Shown: piece by piece, positions 41,170 to 50,888 of the stretch
Numbering within the stretch: position 1 is the stretch's first letter
Layout of the letters: each line of letters starts with the position of its first letter
From: Brevibacterium limosum
Lineage (GTDB): Bacteria; Actinomycetota; Actinomycetes; Actinomycetales; Brevibacteriaceae
NCBI RefSeq assembly: GCF_011617705.1
Contig: NZ_CP050154.1
Coordinates: 2,914,001 to 2,978,000, forward strand
Direction: 5' to 3'
Length of the DNA stretch: 64,000 nucleotides
Translations under genes and position numbers: made by a program
The notes under the pieces: generated by a model
Databases searched by the model: none
What the model saw: only the letters and a program-made list of their open reading frames with translations
Told to the model about the DNA's origin: nothing

Positions 41170-42096
41170 TCACTGCCCCGTCTCCTCGGCTTCACTGGTT
41201 TCCTCGTCCACCGTGTCCATGTTCTGCCACGGTCCGTCCTCGCTCGAGGCTGTCTCCCACACGATCATCGCGTCCGCTGGCACCTGGTGGAGTGTCACGC
41301 GCAGTCGAGTATCATCACCGCCTGATACTCCATCCCCCGTCAGCGTCGCACCAGTGTCGGAATGTGCCTCTCGTGGGCACCCCGCACCACCCACGTTCGA
41401 GGTTGCGGCGATGACACCATCACCGTCGACGACGCGAGCTCGCACGAGCACCACCCCGTCCTCGTCTGTTGGACGCGGCACCGTCCGGGTCTCACGTCGG
41501 GTGAAGATGGTGGCATCCCACAGGGCGGAGTCATACTCACGCTCCATGCGCTCTTCTTCTGTATGCGGGGTTTCGCCACACCCAAGCTCAGTCGAAATCG
41601 CTCGGCACCGTTCGATCATCGCCCGCGCCTGAGGAATCCACATCCACATCGGGTTCACAGTCGGGTCGCCTTCGGCCCAGGCTTTCCATTCCATATTCAT
41701 CGCCGCGTGCAGTTCGGTGACCAACTCTGTGTGGCGGAACCAACACGCTGGGATCACCGTGGCCGGGACCCGGAAATCATTGATGAACCAGTCCGTCCAC
41801 CTCCGCAGGTCGACCCACGCCTCCTGCTGCATCTCGGCCGGAATGTCTCGCCACCGCATCCCTAACCATGCTGGTGCGCTCGGACCGGCCAGTGCCGCAT
41901 CCAGACCCGCATCCAGATACGATGGTGCCGCCGGTCGTGAGGCCACCATCTGTTGCGGGTCAGTCAGACGCGCAATCGCCGCGTCCAGATCATCATCGTC
42001 CCCGCTACTGTCGTCACTTTGTTCCTCGGCCGTGACCCGAGCCAGAATCTCTTCCAACGACTCATTCTCGCCCTCGGGAGTCTCGTCGTCACTCAT
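41170..42096 (-). CDS. DUF4913-like protein of the conjugation cluster
   Basis: 308 residues from ATG 42096 (GAGGAG upstream). An acidic N-terminus (SDDETPEGENESLEEILARV) is followed by WVDLRRWTDWFINDFRVPAT and PACWFRHTELVTELHAAMNM, a tryptophan-rich pattern like DUF4913 proteins found beside TraG-type genes in actinobacterial elements. The C-terminal part is acidic and beta-like. No enzyme motif. The family is named from memory; function unknown. Confidence 0.6.
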   Translation of the reverse strand: MSDDETPEGENESLEEILARVTAEEQSDDSSGDDDDLDAAIARLTDPQQMVASRPAAPSYLDAGLDAALAGPSAPAWLGMRWRDIPAEMQQEAWVDLRRWTDWFINDFRVPATVIPACWFRHTELVTELHAAMNMEWKAWAEGDPTVNPMWMWIPQARAMIERCRAISTELGCGETPHTEEERMEREYDSALWDATIFTRRETRTVPRPTDEDGVVLVRARVVDGDGVIAATSNVGGAGCPREAHSDTGATLTGDGVSGGDDTRLRVTLHQVPADAMIVWETASSEDGPWQNMDTVDEETSEAEETGQ

Positions 42097-42391
42097 GGCC
42101 ACTGTCTCCTCTCTTGTGGTACCGGCGATTCTTCGCAGCCACGGCATCGGCTAAGCGTTTGACCATCACCGAAATCACCCGCGCTGCCCGCCCCGGTGCC
42201 CCATCGTCGACCATGAGTTCGTGAGCCGTCCGATGGCACAGATCAGCACACAACCAATACCCTGTACCGCCGTCTCGGCTCTGAGCGCATTCATGGCGGT
42301 CGTCGATGTCGTGACGCATCCCATGCCATTCGACCTCAGCGAATCGTCCACACACCTGACACACCATCACCGGTGGCACATCGTCAACCAT
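42089..42391 (-). CDS. Small cysteine-rich protein, zinc-finger-like
   Basis: 100 residues from ATG 42391 with AAGGAGG 6 bases upstream; an in-frame GTG at 42415 overlapping the HNH stop is an alternative. VMVCQVCGRFAEVEWHGMRH and GYWLCADLCHRTAHELM give a CxxC ... CxxxCH zinc site. The C-terminus is basic (AVAAKNRRYHKRG). It lies between the HNH protein and the DUF4913-like protein, overlapping the latter by 8 bases. Possibly a DNA-binding accessory. Confidence 0.6.
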   Translation of the reverse strand: MVDDVPPVMVCQVCGRFAEVEWHGMRHDIDDRHECAQSRDGGTGYWLCADLCHRTAHELMVDDGAPGRAARVISVMVKRLADAVAAKNRRYHKRGDSGHE

Positions 42392-42411
42392 CACGGCCTC
42401 CTTCGACTCGC

Positions 42412-42804
42412 TCACTTGTCTCCCGCTCCTTGCTGTCTGATTAACGACGCCACGATCACAATCGTGGCGCGGCGGCGATCCCACCCATAGAATTCCCGTC
42501 GCCGGTCCATCCGCCGGTGCACTGCCCGGTGATGCGACCGACACAACGGCATCAAGTCCTCATCCAATTCCGCCGCCCTCCACGTCTCGCCGGGGTTCTC
42601 GATCACCCCGTCGTAGGACACATGATGCAGATCCAAACTCTTCGTGTCCTCCAACCGCAGACCACACACTTGGCAGGCCGGTTCCACGCCTTCAGCCCGC
42701 CGGTCGCGAAACCAGCGACGGCGACGCCAATGCCACGCCTGCGATCGCAGGTACCCGGACTGATACGACGATGAACCAGTCCGAGTCAGGCTCCACCGAG
42801 ACAT
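42412..42804 (-). CDS. HNH endonuclease-domain protein
   Basis: 130 residues. Zinc cysteines CQVCGLRLED, the core LDLHHVSYDG, and LMPLCRSHHRAVHRRM give a complete HNH motif with both histidines and two CxxC/CxxH pairs. The N-terminus is strongly basic. It starts just after the coupling-protein gene. HNH proteins on conjugative elements may nick or repair DNA; no partner relaxase is in the window. Confidence 0.8.
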   Translation of the reverse strand: MSRWSLTRTGSSSYQSGYLRSQAWHWRRRRWFRDRRAEGVEPACQVCGLRLEDTKSLDLHHVSYDGVIENPGETWRAAELDEDLMPLCRSHHRAVHRRMDRRREFYGWDRRRATIVIVASLIRQQGAGDK

Positions 42805-42807
42805 GGT

Positions 42808-44811
42808 TCAATACCACGTCACGGTCGGCCGTGACGAGCCCTCCACCTCGGAGTCATCGCCGTGCCCGTTCGGCTCAGCCGTGCCCGCCGGGTCGGCCTC
42901 GGCCACCGTGTCCGGGGCAGCCTGAGGTTCCGCCGGTGCCTGTTCTTCCGGGGCTGCTGTGGCCGCGGTCGGTCCATACAGTGTGGCTTCCCACCGCTCA
43001 TCAGCATCGTCGTCGAGCAGTGATTGTGCGTACAGCTTCTTCATCTCCGCGATCGGTCCCGCGTTGACTGACTTGTAGTACGGCGACAGGCGCATGAAGA
43101 TCGGCCGCTTATTGCGCATCAGGATGATCGTGTACCCGAACGGCAACCGCCGCAGCTCGTCGACCTCAAGCACATTCATCTCCTGCACCTGATCAGACAC
43201 ACTCGTGCCATCTTTCTGCCGTGACGTTGACGAGCGCATCACTTTCCGCCGACCCGCCAGGGTCGAAAACACTTGCAAGTCATCAGTGTTCGATGCCCCA
43301 CCGAGGAGGATCTTGATCGTTGCCGCGTCGAACAGGGCCGATGCTGCCTGTTCACCCCACGAGTTGCGCACCTGCGCCATGGACTGGAACACTGCCAACA
43401 CAGTGATGCCGGTACCTCCACCGTCGGCCATGAGCGGCACGAGTCCATCCCAGGCTCGGGTGATGTTCGCGATCTCGTCGAGGACCAGAGCCATCGGCGG
43501 ATCGAGTCGGTTGCCTTCCCGCTTGGCGGCAATCTCACGGGCCCGTTCGGTAATGGCATCCATCATCGCCACCAGGAACGGGCCTGCACTCGACCCGCCG
43601 GTGCGGGTACCGATGATGTAGAGCGTGCCGGATTGAGCAATGAACTCATCAATATCGAACGCCTCACCACGCGTGCGTGGATTCATCACGTCCCGCACCG
43701 AATCAACCGACAGCCCGGAGACCGCATTCTCGACGCCGAACCATTTGTTCTGACGCATCTTCGGGTCCGAATCGATGACCGACTCCAACGCCGCAGCCCA
43801 TCCACGCGCCGCCCGCCCGGCTCTCTCGTATTCCCGCAGCACTTTCACCGCGTCCCTGGCCTTCGCCGGAGACGTGCCCCACAGCATGAGAGTGTCAACG
43901 CTTTCGCCTACGAGTGCACATGCGTGCAACAGTGCCTGCATGATCGTCACCGCTGGCGACCGCCATTCCGCGTTCGACGAATCCTCGGACAATCCCGCCG
44001 ACGAGATCAGAGACGTGGCCCGCTGATTCGCCGTCTGTGGCGAGTCACACCCTGTGATCGGCGACCATTTCAACGTTGTGGGTTTACCCGTCAACCCTTG
44101 CGGATCGAACAGAGTCACTGGCCCCCGCTTGGCACGCAGACCCGCCGTCATCGCGTAGTTATCTGCCCTCGATGAGGTGGTGATGACTGGCCCTGGCGCG
44201 TCAATGATCGCATTAGCCAAAACGTTGACACCTTTACCCGACCGCGGAGGACCGATGAGCACCAGGGAATCTTCCATGCTTGCCCAGCATTCGACACCTT
44301 CGGCCACTCCGAGGCGAATATTGCCCAGCTGCGGGCTCAGCTGCTTCTTCGGCAGGGTGGGCCGAATCTTCGCCGTCATCTGCCGAGCCTGCTTAGCCCC
44401 CATGATGGTTTTGACTTCCTGGCGTTTGGCGATCCCGTTGCGTCGTTGGATCGACTTCACAAAGTACCGATCCGACTGCAGATAGTTCCTATAGGCAATG
44501 ATGCCCATGATGGTCCCGGTGATGATCACAGCCGCCACAACCGCCCAGGCGATGAGCACGGCCGACGACGAGGCCGCACACCCGTTCGGAGTCGTCCCGA
44601 ACACTGCCGGGTCACCGGCGGCGATGAACGAGAACACGTCGAAGATCCCATTCGGACGTGCCCAGGCCCCACACGCTGCCCGGTTGACCAGCATCGCCGT
44701 GCCGGTCAGCACCCCGAGTACGACAAAGAGCCCGACCACACAGTAGAGAATGACATCACCGCGTCCGGTCGGATGTGCCGTGTTCTCTCGTTCCTGGAAG
44801 AGTCCCATCAT
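42808..44811 (-). CDS. VirD4/TraG-like type IV coupling ATPase
   Basis: About 667 residues. Two N-terminal membrane segments (VILYCVVGLFVVLGVLTGTA; AWAVVAAVIITGTIMGII), Walker A VLIGPPRSGKGVNVL near residue 185, Walker B MALVLDEIANITRAW near 440 and the motif TVLAVFQSMAQVRNSWG. It brings DNA-protein substrates to the secretion channel. ATG 44811 overlaps the VirB4-like stop by 4 bases. The C-terminal tail is acidic and Pro/Ala-rich. Clearly the coupling protein of this element. Confidence 0.92.
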   Translation of the reverse strand: MMGLFQERENTAHPTGRGDVILYCVVGLFVVLGVLTGTAMLVNRAACGAWARPNGIFDVFSFIAAGDPAVFGTTPNGCAASSSAVLIAWAVVAAVIITGTIMGIIAYRNYLQSDRYFVKSIQRRNGIAKRQEVKTIMGAKQARQMTAKIRPTLPKKQLSPQLGNIRLGVAEGVECWASMEDSLVLIGPPRSGKGVNVLANAIIDAPGPVITTSSRADNYAMTAGLRAKRGPVTLFDPQGLTGKPTTLKWSPITGCDSPQTANQRATSLISSAGLSEDSSNAEWRSPAVTIMQALLHACALVGESVDTLMLWGTSPAKARDAVKVLREYERAGRAARGWAAALESVIDSDPKMRQNKWFGVENAVSGLSVDSVRDVMNPRTRGEAFDIDEFIAQSGTLYIIGTRTGGSSAGPFLVAMMDAITERAREIAAKREGNRLDPPMALVLDEIANITRAWDGLVPLMADGGGTGITVLAVFQSMAQVRNSWGEQAASALFDAATIKILLGGASNTDDLQVFSTLAGRRKVMRSSTSRQKDGTSVSDQVQEMNVLEVDELRRLPFGYTIILMRNKRPIFMRLSPYYKSVNAGPIAEMKKLYAQSLLDDDADERWEATLYGPTAATAAPEEQAPAEPQAAPDTVAEADPAGTAEPNGHGDDSEVEGSSRPTVTWY

Positions 44812-46371
44812 GCTGCCCAATCTGTGATCAGGTGCCCATGTTCGTCTTCGATCATGCTGACATCGTCGACCGACTTCGTTGTCCGCAGCTTCTGGTCAGT
44901 GTCGAACAGCTCCGCCTCCGGAGTGGTGCGAGTATTGCGAACTCGGAAGGTCTTCTGCCCGATCCGCCACAGCCCGGTCCCTTTCTGCAGCACCGGCAGC
45001 TGGGCGCGTTCTTTGTCGTTGAGTTCCAGCTGCGATGTCGTCGCCCGCAACGCGGCCGGGTCCTGTCGATAAATGACTTTGATATCCGCATCAGCCAGCA
45101 ACGACTGGGCCATGGCTGCCATCTGTGACCCCGAATCACCGGCCATGTTCAAATCCGTGACCTTGTGCATAATGAGGATGTTGAAAATGCCGTAATCGCG
45201 GGCGAGTTTCCAATTTTCAACCATCCGCTGCAAGTCGGCCCGGTTCGTCACCGAGTCCCACCCTTCCTCGTAGACAACGACTCTCTGCCCAGCATCCGGG
45301 TTGGTCACCATCGCTTCGATCCACGTACCACAGCAGGCGCTGGCCACTCGCCGTGCTTTCTGAGTCGATGACCGCATCGAGGAAGTATCAATCGACACGG
45401 CCGGCAGAGACGGATCAAATGTCACCGTTGACTCTCCATCGAACATTCCGCCCAGGTCACCAGAGTGCAAACGGCGAATCGTCTTCGCCAAACTTCTCGA
45501 TGCCCGCGCCAACTCCTCATCCGTGATCGTGTCATCGCGGCCCTCGGTCAGCGCCCAACTGATATCGACAACCGTCGGTGTCCGCTGCTCACTCTCGGCA
45601 CGGGTCGTGGCTCGGTCGATCGCATCATCGAGGGCCGTGTGCTCATCCGAGGTCAGCTCTTCTTGACCCGTGAGGATCTTGATGACGGTCTCCATGATCG
45701 ACATTCGACGGGTACGCACCATTTGGCTCCACCCCTCATCGGTGAGCTGGTTGCCCATCGAATCCACCGACGGGCGTACCCCCTCCTCGAGCGGATTCAG
45801 CCGCGTCGGCAGGCCCGTGCCGATTTGAATGACGACTCCCCCAAGCTGCTGGACGACCTCCGTCCACTCACCTTTGAGATCCGAGGCCACAGCCAGCTTC
45901 TTCCCGAACTGCACCAGCCGTGTGCACCAGCATTTCGCCAGCGTCGACTTACCCGTGCCAACCGTCCCGAACAGCAGCATCGACATGCCAGAGATGAGAT
46001 TCGCCCGGTACAACTCCCACGGGTCTACACAGAACGTTCCCCCTCCATCGAGATTCGTACCCACAGGAGGACCGAACGCTCCCAGATCAGGACCAGAGAT
46101 AAATGGATACGCCGTCGCCGCCGTATGTCCGGCAACATTGACCCCCGGATCACGCATCATCACCGTCCCGACACCAGCACGGCCACGACGCTCACCCCCC
46201 CGACGGATACGCCCGCCGCGGGAACCCCGCCTCAGCATCGGCTTTCGGAGACGCCTCGCGTCTGAGTATCTCCGCTTTCCGCGCCAAATGCCGCAGCTCA
46301 CGTTTCTGAGCTCGCCGTGCCTTTCGGTCTCCCCCGATGACACCGAACACACTCGACTGGTTCTTCCGCAT
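44808..46371 (-). CDS. VirB4-like conjugation ATPase, frameshift at a G7 tract
   Basis: ATP-binding domain with Walker A LLFGTVGTGKSTLAKCW, AVASDLKGEWTEV and VVYEEGWDSVTNRAD. The domain frame is intact from ATG 46160 to the stop. Upstream, another frame starts at ATG 46371, whose first base is the last of the SCO6880-like stop (TGATG), and reads RKNQSSVFGVIGGDRKARRA until a stop in a run of seven G (plus-strand C7 at 46195-46201). Removing one G joins both frames into one ~520-residue protein. Either slippage, phase variation or a sequencing error. The split pair of this ATPase and the SCO6880-like protein is usual in actinobacteria. Confidence 0.82.
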
Positions 46372-48011
46372 CACAGTTTCAACCTTCCCAACGGAGTCGC
46401 AGCCGCAACGAACGCCGAGTCCTGCTGACCAAACAAGGGCCGCAACTCACAATTCGCCCGTGCTACCCGATTCCGCAGCTGCGACAGCTGTGCTTCGAGT
46501 TCGGGCTCGCTCATTGCCGACACCGTCACATACACGGCCATCGACAACGCCGCATGACCCGACGTCATCTCCATTTCCTCCTGCTCGAGGTCCTCACGCT
46601 GCCGGTCATTCTTCAACGTGTTCATCTTCCCGACCTTCTCCCGCACCGTGTCATTGGTCAGCCACGTCGACCGGTCGCGTTCGTTCTTCTTCAACGCCTT
46701 CCGCACATTCCTCGGCTTCATATACATACTCACCGTGTGCCGGAAGTCACCCGCGAACACAATGTCGGCCAGGAAACCCAGCTTGGCCTGCTGCCGCGGG
46801 AACTCTGAGATCTTCAGCGTCTGGTGAACTGCCCCATCGGACTCGAACGTCCCGAGGTTCGTTTTCGTGTACATCGGCCCGGCCGCACCCACTGCCACGC
46901 CCGCCTCGCCTCTGGCAGTGACCTCCACCGACGACGCAGGATCGAACGCCGTTCGGATCAGCGCTGCCGCCGATGTCGGAGTATGCCACCGTGCGACTTC
47001 AGTCCCAGACTCCGGCAGTGCCTCCGCCACCGTGTCCATCACCGACAGGGCAACTTCCATGAAGCCCCGGATCCCACGCCCAGCCCCTTGGATGCGTTTG
47101 GTCAGTTGATCCCGATTGAGCACAACGCTCAACCACCGTGTATGCACCGGCCGCCCCTCGACGGAGGCAAGCATCTCAACCAGGCCCTGGTGCAGCCACG
47201 GGTTGAGCTCCTGACCAGCGTTGCGCAGGTGTTCGTCAGTGACGGGATCAACCCGGTAGTCAGATTCGTTGACCCGCGATTCGTAGTAGTCCAACACTGC
47301 CTGACCCGACACCATGGTCGTCTGGTCCGACATCTGCACCCAGGCCACTCCCTCAATGCCACTGAGAGTCGCTTCAATCTCCGCCCACACCCGCAACCGG
47401 TCTTCCTGACCTTCAAATTCCTCGAGTTCGAACGCCTTATGAGTGTCGATCTCGGCGATGATGATGGCCTGCTTCGCCACCGGGTCATAGATGAACGCAG
47501 CCCCACCAGGCAGTTGGTACATCACCAGTTCGGCGAACTCACCCGGCAACACCAGACGCGTGGCCTTCGGCACCGTGATCCGGCCCTTCTTGTCCCGTCC
47601 TGTGTCATCGGAGCGTTTGACGGGTCCGTCGACGACGTCCAAATGCGGGGCCGTGGCCCATCCTGTCTCAGTGTGTTCCAAAGCCACGCCGCTGGTAGGG
47701 GGGACGAACTCGTTCTGGCCTCTCCTGCGCCGACCGACCATGAATCGGACTACACTCGCCCATTCCAGTAGTGACTTTCCCTGGATCCGCGGCACTCCGA
47801 TCGCCAGAGTCACCGCGAGTACCCCGCCTGCGGGCAAGAGATTGACGGGGAAGGCTGAGTTGAACAGGAACACGACGATCAACGCCACGGCCAGTCCGGC
47901 CCCGATGAAGATGATCTGTCCCATGCCAAGGCCGAAGGCCACGCCGGTGCCCTGTTCCCTTCCGAACCGCGCCCCGTCCCATTCGCTGGTCTGCACTGTT
48001 TGCTGACTCAT
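46371..48011 (-). CDS. SCO6880-like conjugation protein (PrgI plus VirB4 N-terminal type)
   Basis: 546 residues. Two close membrane segments near residues 30-70 (IIFIGAGLAVALIVVFLFNS; LLPAGGVLAVTLAIGVPRI) form a PrgI-like head; the rest is a soluble domain resembling the VirB4 N-terminal region (VRFMVGRRRRGQNEFV; LSVVLNRDQLTKRIQGAGRG). In streptomycete and other actinobacterial elements this protein precedes a separate ATPase, as here. It probably tethers the ATPase to the channel. Confidence 0.82.
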   Translation of the reverse strand: MSQQTVQTSEWDGARFGREQGTGVAFGLGMGQIIFIGAGLAVALIVVFLFNSAFPVNLLPAGGVLAVTLAIGVPRIQGKSLLEWASVVRFMVGRRRRGQNEFVPPTSGVALEHTETGWATAPHLDVVDGPVKRSDDTGRDKKGRITVPKATRLVLPGEFAELVMYQLPGGAAFIYDPVAKQAIIIAEIDTHKAFELEEFEGQEDRLRVWAEIEATLSGIEGVAWVQMSDQTTMVSGQAVLDYYESRVNESDYRVDPVTDEHLRNAGQELNPWLHQGLVEMLASVEGRPVHTRWLSVVLNRDQLTKRIQGAGRGIRGFMEVALSVMDTVAEALPESGTEVARWHTPTSAAALIRTAFDPASSVEVTARGEAGVAVGAAGPMYTKTNLGTFESDGAVHQTLKISEFPRQQAKLGFLADIVFAGDFRHTVSMYMKPRNVRKALKKNERDRSTWLTNDTVREKVGKMNTLKNDRQREDLEQEEMEMTSGHAALSMAVYVTVSAMSEPELEAQLSQLRNRVARANCELRPLFGQQDSAFVAAATPLGRLKL

Positions 48012-48014
48012 GGT

Positions 48015-49163
48015 TTACCGTCCTCGTTTCGCACCGGCGAGATTCTTGACTCCGACACCGAACATTCTCTTTCCACCTCTCCAAGTGGCTCCGCCGATCT
48101 TCTGCCCGCCGCGCATTGCCCGACGTGTACCGCCCCCGACGCCGCCGCCGATCATGCGACCGGCCGAACTTTCCAGAGAGTGCGACGAGTCTGGAGTCAT
48201 GAACGAGACGATGCTCAGCATCAGGATCGGCATCGCTGCTGAAATGACGACCAAGCAGATCCCGGCCGCCATCTGCACAAAATCAGACGACATCGACATC
48301 ATCGTCACCCCCATCTTGATCACCGCCGCCGCGACCGGTTTAGCCATTAAGAGAGCCACGACCATGCCTCCCCACTTCGACGCGATTCCTTTCGCTGCGT
48401 CCGTGCCCAGGGAGAACACGGCCACAGGTGTGAACATGGCCATGAGCAACGTCACGACCGTGCGGAAGAGCATCATGAGCATCAACACCAGGCACGCCAA
48501 GAGCATGATGATCGCGACGATGAAGGGCCCGACGATCATTCCCGGCTGACCGCTCTGGCCCATGGCCCAGATCTCGCTGTTGGCGTCGACTGCGATCCCA
48601 CCGGCACCATCGTTCTTATCCGGGTTCACCCACAGACCAAACAGCCGCAAGAGCGCGCCGATGCCCACATCATCCCCGGTCGTTCCGTCTTCACCGATCT
48701 CGAGGATCCACATCGTCAATTGGTCGGTGCCGCGCAGGCCCAGGAAGATCAGACCCGCACACACATACGTCAATGGGATTGCCAGGACCGAAGTGGCGAA
48801 GGCGCGCAGCATGCCAGCCGTCGATGCGCGAAACAGTGATAGCCCGATCTGGAAGGCCACGAAGATGATCAGGATCGGGATCATCGCCACGACCATGACG
48901 TTGAGCATGCCCGGATACGTCACCGTGTACTGCTGCACACCATCCTGATAAACACTGATCGTGCCTCCCATCACGGAGACCCACCAGTCCTGTCCTCCCC
49001 CACCATTGGTGAACGCGCCGACTTCGAACGATCCTTTGAGGAATTCCCAGCTGCTGACAGCGAACGCTTCAATGGATCCCTCAAAAACGGCTTGAATGGA
49101 TTCGCCCCACTCGGCGAAGGTCTCCGGGAGGTTCCCGAAGTCTTCCCACCAGTTATCTGCCAT
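48015..49163 (-). CDS. VirB6/TrbL-like polytopic channel protein
   Basis: 382 residues with about six membrane segments (MLNVMVVAMIPILIIFVAFQ; LACLVLMLMMLFRTVVTLLM; GICLVVISAAMPILMLSIVS), an outside N-terminal region rich in Trp and Phe, and a basic Gly-rich tail (MIGGGVGGGTRRAMRGGQKI). This matches the inner-membrane channel component of actinobacterial type IV systems (SCO6881-like). It starts 33 bases after the small pilin-like gene and ends 3 bases before the SCO6880-like gene. Confidence 0.82.
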   Translation of the reverse strand: MADNWWEDFGNLPETFAEWGESIQAVFEGSIEAFAVSSWEFLKGSFEVGAFTNGGGGQDWWVSVMGGTISVYQDGVQQYTVTYPGMLNVMVVAMIPILIIFVAFQIGLSLFRASTAGMLRAFATSVLAIPLTYVCAGLIFLGLRGTDQLTMWILEIGEDGTTGDDVGIGALLRLFGLWVNPDKNDGAGGIAVDANSEIWAMGQSGQPGMIVGPFIVAIIMLLACLVLMLMMLFRTVVTLLMAMFTPVAVFSLGTDAAKGIASKWGGMVVALLMAKPVAAAVIKMGVTMMSMSSDFVQMAAGICLVVISAAMPILMLSIVSFMTPDSSHSLESSAGRMIGGGVGGGTRRAMRGGQKIGGATWRGGKRMFGVGVKNLAGAKRGR

Positions 49164-49196
49164 CGCGTTCGCAACCTTTCTCTGGGGTCGGTCGGA

Positions 49197-49508
49197 TCAG
49201 AAGAGTTCGAATCCGCCGAACCACGCCACAGCCGCCGTCGCCGAGCCAGCGATCACTGCGGCAGCGACCGCCACGAGCATGGTCATGGCTCCGCCGTCCT
49301 GGGCCTTCGACATGCTGCCGAACTTGCCCACGATCCAGATGATCAAGCCGACGAAGATTCCCAGGACCGCGATGACCAGGACTGTGCCGCCGACGTATCC
49401 GACGAGGTCACGCAGCGCGGTCATCCACGGTGCTCCCATGTCGATATCGACTCCGGGATCGACGCCCTTCTTCGCCACCAGGTCGAGGGATGTGAGGGGA
49501 GTATTCAT
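49197..49508 (-). CDS. Small two-helix membrane protein, pilin-like
   Basis: 103 residues with two membrane helices (GGTVLVIAVLGIFVGLIIWI and TMLVAVAAAVIAGSATAAVA) joined by GKFGSMSKAQDG. The size and topology fit VirB2-like subunits of actinobacterial conjugation systems. The same core occurs at the N-terminus of the protein encoded at 49576-50370, so the two are probably paralogues. AAAGGA precedes the start. Confidence 0.7.
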   Translation of the reverse strand: MNTPLTSLDLVAKKGVDPGVDIDMGAPWMTALRDLVGYVGGTVLVIAVLGIFVGLIIWIVGKFGSMSKAQDGGAMTMLVAVAAAVIAGSATAAVAWFGGFELF

Positions 49509-49575
49509 AACAAGGGTGTCCTTTCAAATGGTCGTTGTACCCGATCTGGGACAACGAAGTGGCCAGTAGCAGTGG

Positions 49576-50370
49576 TTAGGAATCGGAGGGGACAGGGATG
49601 GAGAACCAGCGGTACCCGTACTCAGCCTTCGTGTAGTTCGGTTTACCTTTGTCGCCGGTGGCTTTCGTATAGGTCTCGTAGAACACGACCTCGATCTTGG
49701 CTCCGGGAGCTGCATGATGGTTCGTGTTGTCGCAGGGCCCCTTGAGGCCGTCTGGTTGCCAGGAGATCGCCGAGTACTTCGGTTCGTGCTTTTCCTTGTA
49801 GTCGTACCAATTCTTCTTCCAGTCATCGGCAGACGGAATATCACCGGTACGGGCTCCCCAAGTCAGCGTCTTGGTCTTGACCTCATCGGCGTCCCAATCC
49901 CGGGCACCAATGCTCTTGATCACCGAATACATCTCATGTGCCTCTTCATCGGTCGGCATGTACACCGGCGGATCCGCGAAGGCATCACCTGGGTCCGTGG
50001 CTTTGCGATGGTCTTCGGCTTTGATTCCGACTCTGTTCTGGCATTTCGACGCTGGTGCTTCGGTATCGACCCGGATGTCGCGTTTGCCTGCACCATCAGG
50101 CAATAAAGCCATCGTCCACTCCTCTTTGGATGCCCAGGTGATGCCTGGCACCAACGATCCGAGAAGCATTGCGGCGATGACGCACAGGCCCAAAGTGACC
50201 TTGCCTTTCATCGCCCATTCGGACATATTGAACGACTTACCTGTAATCCAGGCCCAGAGTCCGACGAAGATTCCTGCGACGACGAGCACGAGCACGGTGC
50301 CCAACATCCACCCGGCGATTGTGTTCAGGTCAGTCACCGGTGGGGTGATGTTTCCGAGGGATACAAACAT
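49576..50370 (-). CDS. Pilin-like core with extracellular C-terminal domain
   Basis: 264 residues. Two N-terminal helices (GTVLVLVVAGIFVGLWAWIT; LGLCVIAAMLLGSLVPGI) joined by GKSFNMSEWAMKG match the neighbouring 103-residue protein. After residue ~85 comes a ~180-residue polar domain with two cysteines (SKCQNRVG, KGPCDNTN) and aromatic motifs (WYDYKEKHEPKYSAISW, AEYGYRWFSIPVPSDS) that should face outside. It could be a minor pilin or tip protein. Confidence 0.65.
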   Translation of the reverse strand: MFVSLGNITPPVTDLNTIAGWMLGTVLVLVVAGIFVGLWAWITGKSFNMSEWAMKGKVTLGLCVIAAMLLGSLVPGITWASKEEWTMALLPDGAGKRDIRVDTEAPASKCQNRVGIKAEDHRKATDPGDAFADPPVYMPTDEEAHEMYSVIKSIGARDWDADEVKTKTLTWGARTGDIPSADDWKKNWYDYKEKHEPKYSAISWQPDGLKGPCDNTNHHAAPGAKIEVVFYETYTKATGDKGKPNYTKAEYGYRWFSIPVPSDS

Positions 50371-50431
50371 GAGTGCGTCTCCGATGAGGGGTGGCCAAGT
50401 ACGCCACCATTACTGCCCTGTCGTGTGCGGT

Positions 50432-50439
50432 GTTTGTCA
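50432..50439 (+). promoter_or_regulatory. GTTTGTCA motif, site 3
   Basis: GTGTTTGTCAC between two minus-strand genes, about 60 bases before the start at 50370. Same core as sites 1, 2 and the XRE operator, but in the opposite orientation to sites 1 and 2. Confidence 0.3.
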
Positions 50440-50450
50440 CCTCGCACTGT

Positions 50451-50888
50451 TCAGGACACGGTGGGCTCTCCCCCCGTCGGTGCCGGTGACGTCGGTGCTG
50501 TGATGGGGTCGACCGGGAAGTCTGTCTTCCGTCGTTCCGCGTCCAAATCCTCTGTCAGTTTCACCAGGCGCGTGCCGACTTGTTCAATCGCTGAATCACT
50601 GACAGCTCTCGTTACTCGCGTACGCATCTCGTCCGGCTGGTCACAGCCTGCCTGCACCAGGAATTGCAGGTCTCTCGTCTGGTCCCGATCGAACAGATCG
50701 CGATGCACAACCGGATTGGTTTCGAGGGTCTCTAACACGGTGACAAAATCTCTGTGCCGATCGTTGAGCTGCGTGCCGAATTCTCGTATCAGCCGCGGGT
50801 CTTTCATCTGCGCGTCGAAGTCGGTCAGTCCTTCTCGAACGAAGGCGATGAGGGCTATCCGCTCATCACCGGTGATCACGGTGGCCAC
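50451..50888 (-). CDS. Unknown soluble protein of the T4SS cluster
   Basis: About 145 residues. GTG 50888 is chosen because AAGGA lies 7 bases upstream; a TTG at 50906 is the alternative. Charged helices (DERIALIAFVREGLTDFDAQ; RDFVTVLETLETNPVVHRDL) and a Pro-rich tail. No membrane segment. It overlaps the gene upstream by 23 bases. Function unknown. Confidence 0.55.
   Translation of the reverse strand: MATVITGDERIALIAFVREGLTDFDAQMKDPRLIREFGTQLNDRHRDFVTVLETLETNPVVHRDLFDRDQTRDLQFLVQAGCDQPDEMRTRVTRAVSDSAIEQVGTRLVKLTEDLDAERRKTDFPVDPITAPTSPAPTGGEPTVS

Noticed and set aside
46824..47771. 315-codon plus frame
   Set aside because: Antisense of the SCO6880-like gene; His/Arg/Pro-rich with no start signal.
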